Virus record (IMG/VR): IMGVR_UViG_3300042904_000367
Location: 1 to 46,924 of that record
Direction: 5' to 3' (one strand)
DNA length: 46,924 nucleotides
From: a virus
Shown here one piece after another: positions 39,753 through 46,906 of this stretch (within the stretch, counting starts at the first letter, position 1; every line of letters begins with the position of its first letter). The notes under the pieces were generated by a model. That model searched no databases. It was given only the letters and a program-made list of their open reading frames with translations, and was not told the DNA's origin. Both the position numbers and the translations under genes were made by a program.

Positions 39753-40889
39753 ATGACGACGACATCGGTGCAACTAGGAGGCCACATGCACCAGGCCTCG
39801 GCCTCGCACGTCGCCGCGTGCGTCGACGACCTCTGGGTCGAGACGGCGCGGGACGTGCTCAAGTGGGGCCGCCAGATCGAGAGCCGCGACGGGGACTGCA
39901 AGGAGCTCCTCAACGTGTGCCTCACGCTGACGGACCCCGGGCGGAACGTGGTGACCAACCGCGTCCGCCGCTTCAACGCTACGTACTGCTCGGCCGAGCT
40001 GCTGTGGTACCTCTCCGGGCGGCGGACGGTGGAGATGCTCCTCCCGCTCGCGCCGCACTACAACCGGTTCACGAACGTGATCCACGCGGAGCAGGTCGCC
40101 TACGGGGCGTACGGCCACCGCTGGATGCAGAACCGGTCGGTCCGCCTCTCGCTCGCCGAGCTGGGCCGCCGCATGACGTGGCCGAGCGACCAGCTCAACC
40201 TCGCGGTCCGGCTGCTCAAGGACAAGCCGCTCAGCCGCCAGGCGGTGGTCACGACGTGGGAGGCGACGGACCTGGTCCACGCCGTGGCCGGCGGGATGAA
40301 CGACCTGCCGTGCCAGATAGGCTTCCAGCTCCTGCTCCGCGACGGGCGGCTCCACATGACGGTCTCCCAGCGCAGCAACGACCTGTGGCTCGGCTTCCCC
40401 TGCGACGTGTACATGGCGACCTCGATCCAGCACCTCCTGGCCCAGGAGCTCGGGGCCGGCGTGGGGACGTACCAGCACAACGTCGGGTCCATGCACGTGT
40501 ACGACCGGTTCCGCGACCGCATGGTCCAGGCCATCGACGAGCACGACCGGCTCGTGTCCATTCCGCGCACGCTGCTGACGCACGACTACCTGCTGACGCA
40601 CGACTACGCGCTCGATCGATCTTGCAGCCTCGGCTCCGCCGTCGCCCGCGCGCTGGAGGCGGAGGCAAGCCTCCGCACCGGCCAGTGGTCCTGGGCGCAG
40701 GTCCAGGACTGGATGCTCGGGATGGGCGCGACCGCCGACGTCGGCGACCTGGTCCGCGACTCGGTCGTGCTGCTCGCGTCGCACTACGTGGCCCAGTCCC
40801 CGGACGGACCGCTCGAGGGCATCCGCGAGTGGGCCATGTCCGCGCTCGCCTCGCCCCTGCTGAAGGGGGTGCACCTTGCTGATCGTTGA
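39753..40889 (+). CDS. Thymidylate synthase / dCMP hydroxymethylase family enzyme
   Basis: The family core is clear: LPCQIGFQ with nucleophile Cys 187, the phosphate-binding SQRSND (Arg 207), LWLGFPCDVY and the C-terminal NVGSMHVYDR. The residue that chooses the base is normally Asn in thymidylate synthase (LPFNI). Here it is Asp 218 (FPCDV), as in dCMP hydroxymethylases. A dCMP substrate and 5-hydroxymethyl-dCMP product are therefore possible. ATG 39753 is used; ATG 39786 with AGGAGG before it is an alternative. Neighbouring kinase and deaminase fit either dTMP or modified-C supply. Confidence 0.78.
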   Translation: MTTTSVQLGGHMHQASASHVAACVDDLWVETARDVLKWGRQIESRDGDCKELLNVCLTLTDPGRNVVTNRVRRFNATYCSAELLWYLSGRRTVEMLLPLAPHYNRFTNVIHAEQVAYGAYGHRWMQNRSVRLSLAELGRRMTWPSDQLNLAVRLLKDKPLSRQAVVTTWEATDLVHAVAGGMNDLPCQIGFQLLLRDGRLHMTVSQRSNDLWLGFPCDVYMATSIQHLLAQELGAGVGTYQHNVGSMHVYDRFRDRMVQAIDEHDRLVSIPRTLLTHDYLLTHDYALDRSCSLGSAVARALEAEASLRTGQWSWAQVQDWMLGMGATADVGDLVRDSVVLLASHYVAQSPDGPLEGIREWAMSALASPLLKGVHLADR

Positions 40890-41508
40890 GGGACCCGACG
40901 GCGTCGGCAAGACGACGCTCTGCCGGGCACTGCTCAAGCGGTTCCACGAGAACCACAAGCGGTACTCGGCCTTCCCCGTGATCTACCACCACTTCAGCCG
41001 GCCGCCGTCGTGCTGGCACTTCCCGCGCTCCTACCTGCCCTACGTCACGCGCCACACCGTCTGCGACCGCTTCCACCTGTCGGAGATGTGCTACGCCCTG
41101 GTGCGGCCGGGCGGCGCGGACCCGTTCACGGAGAACATGGTCCGGCTGCTCGAGGCGCACCTGATGCTGGCCGGCTCCTACACGGTGCTGCTGACGGCGA
41201 GCGAGGAGTTCCTCCGCTGGCAGTGGTCGCGCAAGGGCGACAAGCAGGAGATGTACGACGTCGAGCAGGTGGTCCAGGTCAACCGCCTGTACGAGAACCT
41301 GCAGGAGCGGCACCCCGAGGCGCGGGTCGACTTCCACTTCCGGCTGGACGCGTGCAGGGAGGACTCGTTCCTCTCCCTGCGCGAGGACGTTATGGACGAC
41401 ATACTCATGGCGTGGTCGAGCAGGCTCGCGTACATATTCACACACACGGGAGACTTCTATGGAACGGTCCAGAGAGAAGTTGAAGCGGTTCGTCCAGTTC
41501 TGCGATAG
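40876..41508 (+). CDS. Deoxynucleoside monophosphate (thymidylate-like) kinase, 210 aa
   Basis: TTG 40876 is the start, with AAGGGGG six bases upstream, overlapping the previous stop by 14 bases. Walker A is EGPDGVGKTTL (residues 5-15). VCDRFHLSEMCYAL near residue 65 carries the DR-type substrate motif of dTMP kinases, and a lid-like segment (WSRKGDKQEM) follows. It would phosphorylate dTMP or a modified dCMP made by the upstream enzyme. Its end overlaps the deaminase start by 50 bases. Confidence 0.78.
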   Translation: MLIVEGPDGVGKTTLCRALLKRFHENHKRYSAFPVIYHHFSRPPSCWHFPRSYLPYVTRHTVCDRFHLSEMCYALVRPGGADPFTENMVRLLEAHLMLAGSYTVLLTASEEFLRWQWSRKGDKQEMYDVEQVVQVNRLYENLQERHPEARVDFHFRLDACREDSFLSLREDVMDDILMAWSSRLAYIFTHTGDFYGTVQREVEAVRPVLR

Positions 41509-41959
41509 CCTCGCGGAGCTGTCGACCTGCAAGAAGCGGCAGGTGGCGTGCGTGACCTTCGACCCGTGGTTCCGCGGGGTCGGCGCGGTCGGCTACAACG
41601 GGCCGCCGGTCGGTGCGAGCAACGGGTCGTGCCCCGGACGCGAGGAGCAGGACCAGTTCGACCGGTGCGGGTGCGTCCACGCCGAGGTCAACGCCCTGGT
41701 GCGGATGCGGCCCGGCCCGGCCAACATCATGTACGTCACGGCCGCCCCTTGCAGGCACTGCGCCGGGGTGATCGTCAACAGCGGCCTGATCAAGGTCGTG
41801 CTGTGGCGGGACTTCTCGAAGAACGGCGAGGGCCTGGTCGTGCTCAACGCCGCCGACGTCCTGCAGTACCAGGTGGACGACATGTTCGACGAGAGGACCA
41901 TGGCCGGCGTGCGCTTCCACACGATGCTGCTGGTCGCGAAAGGAGACAAGGGATGCTGA
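41459..41959 (+). CDS. dCMP deaminase-family protein, 166 aa
   Basis: ATG 41459 follows CGGGAGAC. The zinc-dependent deaminase motifs are intact: CVHAEVNAL (His 74, Glu 76) and APCRHCAGVIVNSG (Cys 98, Cys 101). An upstream insert CPGREEQDQFDRCGC is typical of phage dCMP deaminases that use a second zinc or allosteric site. It converts dCMP to dUMP for dTMP synthesis. It would compete with the upstream enzyme if that uses dCMP. Stop overlaps the DNA polymerase start. Confidence 0.85.
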   Translation: MERSREKLKRFVQFCDSLAELSTCKKRQVACVTFDPWFRGVGAVGYNGPPVGASNGSCPGREEQDQFDRCGCVHAEVNALVRMRPGPANIMYVTAAPCRHCAGVIVNSGLIKVVLWRDFSKNGEGLVVLNAADVLQYQVDDMFDERTMAGVRFHTMLLVAKGDKGC

Positions 41960-44073
41960 CGTTCAAGAACGGCGGACTGATGGCCGCGACGGCGGCCGAT
42001 CTGCCCGAGGCCGCGCGCGGCGCGAGGGAGCTCTTCCTCGACGTCGAGACCATGCCCGGGGACGGCGACCCGCACCGCTGGGGGAACCGCCCCTACGCGG
42101 GCGACCGCATCTGCGGCTTCGCCCTGACCTGGGACGACGAGCCTAGGTCCTTCTACGTGCCGATCCGCCACCAGTCCGGGGCCAACGTGCCGCTGGAGGC
42201 CGGGCTCGCGTACCTCCGCGACGTGGTCGGCAGCTGCAAGAACTGGGTCAACCCCAACGTGAAGTTCGACGCCCACTTCGCGGCGGTCGACGGCGCGCTG
42301 TTCACCGGCCGCCTGACCGACGTCCAGGTCGAGGCGAAGATGATCGACTCCGACCGCCTGATGAAGGGCGGCTACGGCCTGGACGTGCTCGCGCGGGACA
42401 TCTGCGAGCGCGACATCCGGGACAAGGAGCAGGCCATCACGGTCTACCTCGAGCAGTTCAAGCGCGGCAACAAGAAGTGCAAGGACTACTCCCTGGTCCC
42501 GAGCGACCGGATGGGGGAGTACGGGTGCGAGGACGTGATCTCCAGCCGGCTCGTGCACCGCGCCCTGGTGCGGCGCAGGCCCGAGACGATCGCCCGCATC
42601 TGGGAGGTGGAGAACCTCCTGACCCCGGTGCTGTGGGACATGGAGCGCGTCGGCCTGCGGGTCGACCCGACCACCCTCGAGATCAAGCAGCTCAGCATCA
42701 TGGTGGAGCTGGCCGCCCTGGAGGAGGAGCTGCACCGCGAGACGGGCATGGCGGTGGTGCCGTCCAACCCGGGCCACTGCTACGAGCTGCTCGTCAACAG
42801 GTACGGCCTGCCAGTCCTGGCCTGGACGGACGACGAGGAGAACGACGACAGCGGCAACCCCAGCTTCGACTCGGACGCCATCACGAGCTACCTCTCCCAC
42901 CCGCTCGTCGCGACCGACCCGAAGCTCACGCGGATCATCCGCCTCATCCAGCGGTACCGCGACCAGAACACGCTGCTTAACTTCTTCGTGAAGCCGTACC
43001 TGCGGAAGCACGTCAACGGCGTGCTGAGGCCGACCTACAACCAGATCGTGCGGACCGGCCGCCTGAGCAGCAAGGACCCCAACTCGCAGCAGCTCTCGCT
43101 CGAGGCCAAGGAGCTGATCATCCCGGAGGAGGGCCACGCGTTCCTCTCCGCCGACTACTCGCAGATCGAGTTCCGCATCATCTGCCACTACATGAACGAC
43201 CCCGCCGCGGTCCAGGCGTACAACGAGAACCCGGACACGGACTTCCACACGTTCGTCGCCAAGATGTGCGAGATCGACCGCGACCCCGCGAAGAACGTGA
43301 ACTTCTGCATGGGCTTCGGCGGCGGCAAGGACCGCGTCGTGTCGATGCTCAAGGGGAACATGCAGCTGGTCGGCTCGCTCGGCGACGTGGCCGCGCGCTG
43401 CGTCGACCGCGGCTGGCTGGACAACGACTTCCGCGTGTTCCTCGGCGAGGTCTCGCGCCGCGACCCCGCGAAGTACAGCGACCTGGTCTACGCCTCGCGG
43501 CAGCTGCTCGGCGCGAACGTCGTCGACAACTCCCACCGCAAGACGATCTTCGACCTGCTCTGCCAGCGGCGAGGCGAGGAGGTCTACGCGCGGTACCACT
43601 CCACGTTCCCCGGCCTCAAGCGCGAGACGAAGGCCGCCTACCTGGCCTGCAAGGCGAGGGGCTTCGCGCAGACCGTGATGCGGCGGATGCGCCACATGCC
43701 GGAGAAGGCCGCCTGGCGCGCGTTCAACTCGGCGACCCAGGGCTCGGCCGCCGACACGATCAAGGAGCGCACCATCGCGATCGCCCCGAGGTACAACGCG
43801 GCGGTAAGACATGCAGGTATCGACATACGCGCGCAGGTCCACGACGAGGAGCTGTTCCACGGGCCGACCGAGGTGATGAGCGACCCCGCGACGGCGCACG
43901 CGCTGGTCGCGGTGCTCGAGGACACGGAGTTCCGCTTCCGCGTCCCCATCCGCAGCAGCGCGGCGTGGAGCGACCGGACGTGGGCCGACACCAAGCGGAA
44001 CAAGGTCAAGATCGAGCGGGGCACCGCGGCCTGCGGACGCTTCATGCCGGATAAAACGAAAATTGTCGCGTGA
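41953..44073 (+). CDS. polA: Family A DNA polymerase with 3'-5' exonuclease
   Basis: ATG 41953 follows AAAGGAGAC and overlaps the previous stop. The 706-aa protein has the DEDDy exonuclease: FLDVETM (Asp 30, Glu 32), NVKFDAHF and YGCEDVISSRL. The polymerase then shows motif A FLSADYSQIEFR (Asp about 401), motif B with KNVNFCMGFGGGK (Phe at the 762-equivalent position) and motif C QVHDEELF (about 629). There is no 5' nuclease domain. The last coding bases include the start of the 31-nt control repeat copy 2. Confidence 0.92.
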   Translation: MLTFKNGGLMAATAADLPEAARGARELFLDVETMPGDGDPHRWGNRPYAGDRICGFALTWDDEPRSFYVPIRHQSGANVPLEAGLAYLRDVVGSCKNWVNPNVKFDAHFAAVDGALFTGRLTDVQVEAKMIDSDRLMKGGYGLDVLARDICERDIRDKEQAITVYLEQFKRGNKKCKDYSLVPSDRMGEYGCEDVISSRLVHRALVRRRPETIARIWEVENLLTPVLWDMERVGLRVDPTTLEIKQLSIMVELAALEEELHRETGMAVVPSNPGHCYELLVNRYGLPVLAWTDDEENDDSGNPSFDSDAITSYLSHPLVATDPKLTRIIRLIQRYRDQNTLLNFFVKPYLRKHVNGVLRPTYNQIVRTGRLSSKDPNSQQLSLEAKELIIPEEGHAFLSADYSQIEFRIICHYMNDPAAVQAYNENPDTDFHTFVAKMCEIDRDPAKNVNFCMGFGGGKDRVVSMLKGNMQLVGSLGDVAARCVDRGWLDNDFRVFLGEVSRRDPAKYSDLVYASRQLLGANVVDNSHRKTIFDLLCQRRGEEVYARYHSTFPGLKRETKAAYLACKARGFAQTVMRRMRHMPEKAAWRAFNSATQGSAADTIKERTIAIAPRYNAAVRHAGIDIRAQVHDEELFHGPTEVMSDPATAHALVAVLEDTEFRFRVPIRSSAAWSDRTWADTKRNKVKIERGTAACGRFMPDKTKIVA

Positions 44074-44087
44074 CGTAAGTCCTTGCG
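44057..44087. repeat. 31-nt upstream control repeat, copy 2
   Basis: Partner of 987-1017: CGAAAATT, GACGTAAG and CCTTGCG in the same order, with the final base 58 bases before the -35 box. It overlaps the polymerase stop. A perfect 6-bp hairpin CCTTGC/GCAAGG (44081-44095) begins inside it and may terminate the replication operon. Confidence 0.75.
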
Positions 44088-44118
44088 GGGCAAGGGCCTG
44101 GGTCAGAACCAGAAACAA

Positions 44119-44140
44119 AACGCGCGGTGGAGCGCATTTA
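44119..44140 (+). terminator. Small AAACGCGC/GCGCATTT hairpin
   Basis: AAACGCGC and GCGCATTT pair (one G-T or mismatch) around a 6-base loop just upstream of the promoter. It resembles the hairpin at 15836-15859, so it may be a third, worn copy of the same terminator type. Confidence 0.5.
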
Positions 44141-44144
44141 GTCG

Positions 44145-44173
44145 TGTACGAAGGGCCGAGAGGTCGTCATACT
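44145..44173 (+). promoter_or_regulatory. Sigma70-like promoter, early operon 1
   Basis: TGTACG (44145-44150), 17-base spacer, CATACT (44168-44173), paralogous to the promoter at 1075-1103. It drives the small-gene operon with the hammerhead ribozymes, from 44208 across the junction. Confidence 0.65.
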
Positions 44174-44207
44174 ACATCTCAGTTGATTGATTCGAAAGGA
44201 AACAAGC

Positions 44208-44432
44208 ATGGCTAAGACCGCAAGACCGATCGTGAAGGGACAACAAGTGTGGTTCAAGTCGGAGTGGCAGAACCCCGGCGAGGAGAACAAGGTGTTCGTC
44301 GCGATGGACGACGAGCTAGGTGCTAAGAATCAACTCGGCCAGCCGATCGAACGTAAGACGATCCGCGTGCTTGAGAAGTGTGACCTCGCCTTCCAACCGT
44401 GGAACCACGTCGAATTGTACATGATTGACTGA
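44208..44432 (+). CDS. Small SH3-like hypothetical protein, 74 aa
   Basis: ATG 44208 follows GAAAGGAAAC. The sequence GQQVWFKSEWQNPGEENKVF, then a charged stretch and a hydrophobic strand near the end, resembles small all-beta proteins common in phages and proteobacteria; role unknown. Third codon positions are less GC-rich than in neighbours, so it may be a recent acquisition. Its stop abuts a decayed hammerhead. Confidence 0.7.
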   Translation: MAKTARPIVKGQQVWFKSEWQNPGEENKVFVAMDDELGAKNQLGQPIERKTIRVLEKCDLAFQPWNHVELYMID

Positions 44433-44464
44433 GGTCGAAACCGCGTCGAGTACGCCTGAGAACC
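44433..44464 (+). ncRNA. Hammerhead ribozyme relic
   Basis: GGTC-GAAAC at the start and CTGAGAACC at the end match the core ends of the intact copies, and it sits in the same place, directly after a stop codon. The inner part is only about 16 bases, so stems I and III are lost, and the core reads CTGAGA instead of CTGANGA. It cannot fold into an active ribozyme and appears to be a deletion remnant. Confidence 0.6.
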
Positions 44465-44484
44465 CTAACCCAAAGGAGACCGCC

Positions 44485-44643
44485 ATGAGGACCCTCGACT
44501 ACCGCACGCCCCCGCGCACCGTACCTGTGTGGGTCGTCGCGCTGCTCGCCGCTGGGCTGGCCGCCGCCTTCGCGGGACTGATGGCCCTCGAGTACCTCCG
44601 CGGCCTCTGGGCCCACGGGTACGGTCTGACCGACGCGCTCTGA
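44485..44643 (+). CDS. Small membrane protein, 52 aa
   Basis: ATG 44485 follows AAAGGAGACC. Residues 13-36 form a membrane segment (VPVWVVALLAAGLAAAFAGL) after a short polar N-terminus, followed by an aromatic, mildly polar tail. Early expression and small size suggest a host-takeover or exclusion peptide, but nothing specific shows this. It is followed by a ribozyme two bases after its stop. Confidence 0.65.
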   Translation: MRTLDYRTPPRTVPVWVVALLAAGLAAAFAGLMALEYLRGLWAHGYGLTDAL

Positions 44644-44644
44644 A

Positions 44645-44697
44645 GGCCGAAACCGCCGAGACGGCGGTCCGCGTGTGAGTCACGCGCTGACGAGGCC
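44645..44697 (+). ncRNA. Type II hammerhead ribozyme
   Basis: GGCC (44645-44648), GAAA, stem III CCGCCG/CGGCGG with loop AGA, then U44668 and C44669 (cleavage after this base). Stem I is CGCGTG/CACGCG with loop TGAGT, followed by the core CTGACGA (44687-44693) and GGCC (44694-44697). All invariant core bases are present. It lies between two early genes. Confidence 0.93.
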
Positions 44698-44726
44698 AGT
44701 AGCCGCGAACGAAAGGACACATGCAC

Positions 44727-45098
44727 ATGACCACGAACAACGCCATCCCGACGACCACCCTCCCGACCGCCGAGCCGATGGTGCGCTTCGGCCGCACGAC
44801 CCTCACCGTCGAGCAGGCCAAGGCCCGCCTCGCGGATCTCGAGGGCCTAGAGAAGCGGCTCGCGATGCGCGGCATACGCCCTACGCCCACCGAGCAGATC
44901 GAGGCCGCCTCGCTGCGGACCGCCCTCACCCGCCTCCTCGACCGGAACCGCAGCCTCCCCAACGTGACCGCCGCCGACGTCGACACGATCCTCGCGTCCC
45001 TCGCCCTCATGGCGTGGGGCGCGGACAGCCACCCCGAGGTGCGCCACGCTGCGCAGCAGCTCTTCAACCGCGTGCAGACCGAGACCACCGACGTCTGA
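44727..45098 (+). CDS. Hypothetical helical protein, 123 aa
   Basis: ATG 44727 is preferred to ATG 44721 because its distance from AAAGGA matches other genes here. A Thr/Pro-rich start is followed by helices (LTVEQAKARLADLEGLEKRL and LRTALTRLLDRN), suggesting a small helical bundle. No motif recognised. Its stop TGA is directly followed by a ribozyme at 45099. Confidence 0.68.
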   Translation: MTTNNAIPTTTLPTAEPMVRFGRTTLTVEQAKARLADLEGLEKRLAMRGIRPTPTEQIEAASLRTALTRLLDRNRSLPNVTAADVDTILASLALMAWGADSHPEVRHAAQQLFNRVQTETTDV

Positions 45099-45152
45099 GG
45101 CCGAAACCGCGGGCGACCGCGGTCCGGGCGTGACTCGCCCGCTGACGAGGCC
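45099..45152 (+). ncRNA. Type II hammerhead ribozyme
   Basis: GGCC (45099-45102), GAAA, stem III CCGCGG/CCGCGG with GCGA tetraloop, then U45123 and C45124 (cleavage after this base). Stem I is CGGGCG/CGCCCG with loop TGACT, then the core CTGACGA (45142-45148) and GGCC (45149-45152). Confidence 0.94.
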
Positions 45153-45186
45153 AGACCGACCTCACATCTCGAAAGGAGACAGTACC

Positions 45187-45495
45187 ATGCGCAAGGTGTC
45201 ACAGTCCAACCAGCGGCGGCTCGACGGGCTCGCCAAGGCCCGCGAGGTCCTCGCCCGCCAGCGCGCCGCCGCCCAGCCAGGGGTCGCGTCGTCGTTCGAG
45301 CGGGCCGTCCGGGGCGGCAGCGGGGTCGGGGGCGCACCACCGTCCGGGGACCGACTGACCACGCGGGTCGCCGGAGTCCGTGAGGACGTCCGCAAGCTCC
45401 TGGTCTCCGCGATCCAGGAGAACAAGTGGTCGGAGTCCCACCAGCTGCTCAACGCGCTGGAGAGCCTGAGCCACGCCTTCGGTAGCAGCGAGTAG
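45187..45495 (+). CDS. Hypothetical basic protein, 102 aa
   Basis: ATG 45187 follows GAAAGGAGACAG. The N-terminal third is basic and helical (RRLDGLAKAREVLARQR), then a Gly-rich flexible linker (GGSGVGGAPPSGD), then a helical C-terminus (VRKLLVSAIQENKWSESHQL). Its stop codon shares its last base with the following ribozyme. Function unknown. Confidence 0.65.
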   Translation: MRKVSQSNQRRLDGLAKAREVLARQRAAAQPGVASSFERAVRGGSGVGGAPPSGDRLTTRVAGVREDVRKLLVSAIQENKWSESHQLLNALESLSHAFGSSE

Positions 45496-45565
45496 GCCGA
45501 AACGGCGGCGGGACCCTTGCAGCCTCCCGCCGCCGTCAGCGCGTACGACGCGCTCTGATGAGGCC
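45495..45565 (+). ncRNA. Type II hammerhead ribozyme, long stem III
   Basis: GGCC (45495-45498), GAAA, an 11-bp stem III (45503-45513 with 45525-45535) whose loop contains the spaced word CTTGCAG, then U45536 and C45537 (cleavage after this base). Stem I is AGCGCG/CGCGCT with loop TACGA, then the core CTGATGA (45555-45561) and GGCC. The longer stem III sets it apart from the other copies. Confidence 0.93.
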
Positions 45566-45614
45566 AGGACGAGCCCCGACGAAAGTAGACAGCACCCGAC
45601 GAAAGGACACACGC

Positions 45615-46346
45615 ATGGCACCCACGAGCGACGACTCCAAGGAGCGCATCCTGCGCAGGATCAGGAAGCTGGTGAAGTTCGCCAACGACGGCGCGGCCAG
45701 CGAGGCCGAGGTGGAGAGCTACATGGCGTCCGCCCGCCGCCTGATGGACGAGCACAACGTGGAGGAGCACGAGGCCCTGGCCAGCGACGACGACTCGGCG
45801 CGGCAGACGGCCTACGACTCGATCCGCGACGAGGTCGCCGCGGAGGCCGCGCGCGAGTTCTACCGCTGGGAGTACTCCGTCGCCGCGTGCGCCGGGTACG
45901 TCTGCGACTGCGGGGTCTACTGGCGCAAGACCAGGACCGTCCCCGGCGTGTTCCAGGGCAAGGAGGAGACGCACTTCTACGGGCTGCCGACCGACGTCGC
46001 GGTCTGCAAGGAGTTCTTCATGGAGCTGCGCGCGTCGCTGCGCGTGCTCGCGCGGGTCCGGTACGGCAAGGGCTGGACGACCCAGCACCGCCACTACTGC
46101 GAGGGCTTCGCGGCGCGCATCCAGCACCGCGCCCGGGCGTACAAGGACCAGGTCGGCCAGCGCACGGCCGGGACCGCGATCATCCTCGCGAAGGACACGC
46201 TGCTGCGCCGCTACGCCGCGGACAAGCTCGGGATCAACGGCACGAAGCGGGTCGGCGCGGGACAGCGGCAGTCGAGCGCGAAGAGCCAGGGCTGGAGCGA
46301 CGGGGGGAACTACGACCTAGGCGTCACGGACCGCCTGACGGGCTGA
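45615..46346 (+). CDS. DUF2786-containing protein, 243 aa
   Basis: ATG 45615 follows GAAAGGACAC. Residues 8-50 match the DUF2786 pattern: KERILRRIRKLVKFANDGAA, then SEAEVESYMASARRLMDEHN. Beyond residue 75 are Trp/Tyr-rich segments with cysteines (CAGYVCDCG) and basic helices (HRHYCEGFAARIQHRARA) that may bind nucleic acid. The family is common in phages and its function is unknown. It is the last gene before the hairpin at 46354. Confidence 0.72.
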   Translation: MAPTSDDSKERILRRIRKLVKFANDGAASEAEVESYMASARRLMDEHNVEEHEALASDDDSARQTAYDSIRDEVAAEAAREFYRWEYSVAACAGYVCDCGVYWRKTRTVPGVFQGKEETHFYGLPTDVAVCKEFFMELRASLRVLARVRYGKGWTTQHRHYCEGFAARIQHRARAYKDQVGQRTAGTAIILAKDTLLRRYAADKLGINGTKRVGAGQRQSSAKSQGWSDGGNYDLGVTDRLTG

Positions 46347-46353
46347 GGCCAGA

Positions 46354-46396
46354 GGGCCCTGCTCGGTCGGGACGGCACCAGGCGCGAGCAGGGCCC
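46354..46396 (+). terminator. Strong hairpin after the DUF2786 gene
   Basis: A perfect 12-bp stem, GGGCCCTGCTCG (46354-46365) with CGAGCAGGGCCC (46385-46396), encloses a 19-base loop, 8 bases after the stop. No T-run follows. Probably a terminator or 3'-end protector for the ribozyme-processed operon. Confidence 0.65.
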
Positions 46397-46486
46397 GAGG
46401 CACGGAGCCGAGGGCGTCACCGCCAGGAGGGCGAGCAACCAACACAGGCGGACCGAGGAGCCCGCCGAGTAACGAAGGGAGGCCGC

Positions 46487-46906
46487 ATGGTCTCGAACAA
46501 TAGCACGCCGCCGGGCTCGTCGCCCGCACCGGCTACCGACGCGTGGTACCGCGTCACAGAGGGCGCGTTCGCGGGCCAGCACGGCCCGGGGCGCGCGGTG
46601 GAGGACGTCGTGAACGTCCACGTCCAGGGGGTCGGCGAGATGGCGTTCTCGCGCGACGAGGCCCAGTCCTACACGCCGAGCAGAGAGGAGCGCGAGTCGT
46701 GGCGGATCGTGAACCAGTTGCAGGCGTCGCCTGCCCAGTGTGCGCAGCGGAGCCGGGACTCCTCGACGAGGAGCGCGGGACGCTCGCAGCCTGCCCGAGC
46801 TGCAAGAAGGGGCTCTACTGCGACCGGTGCGGCAGGTGCCTCGGGTGCGGAGCCTTCCCCGCGGAGAGGGCGGAGAGAAGGGAGGACCGAGCTCGCCGAC
46901 GCGTGA
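46487..46906 (+). CDS. Hypothetical protein, about 139 aa, overlapping the zinc-ribbon gene
   Basis: ATG 46487 follows GAAGGGAGG. Residues 18-60 read YRVTEGAFAGQHGPGRAVED, then VVNVHVQGVGEMAFSRDE, a small beta-barrel (KOW/SH3-like) pattern. The last 65 residues are Arg/Ser/Ala-rich and overlap the zinc-ribbon gene in another frame, so they look like a read-through tail rather than a selected domain. A frameshift between the two is conceivable but no slippery site is evident. Confidence 0.55.
   Translation: MVSNNSTPPGSSPAPATDAWYRVTEGAFAGQHGPGRAVEDVVNVHVQGVGEMAFSRDEAQSYTPSREERESWRIVNQLQASPAQCAQRSRDSSTRSAGRSQPARAARRGSTATGAAGASGAEPSPRRGRREGRTELADA

Noticed and set aside
71-43653. Bottom-strand equivalent of the spaced word (CTGCAAG/CTGCAAC on the top strand)
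   Set aside because: It is about as frequent, but most copies are the preferred codon pair TGC-AAG (or TGC-AAC) in one frame and they cluster irregularly, so codon use explains them.
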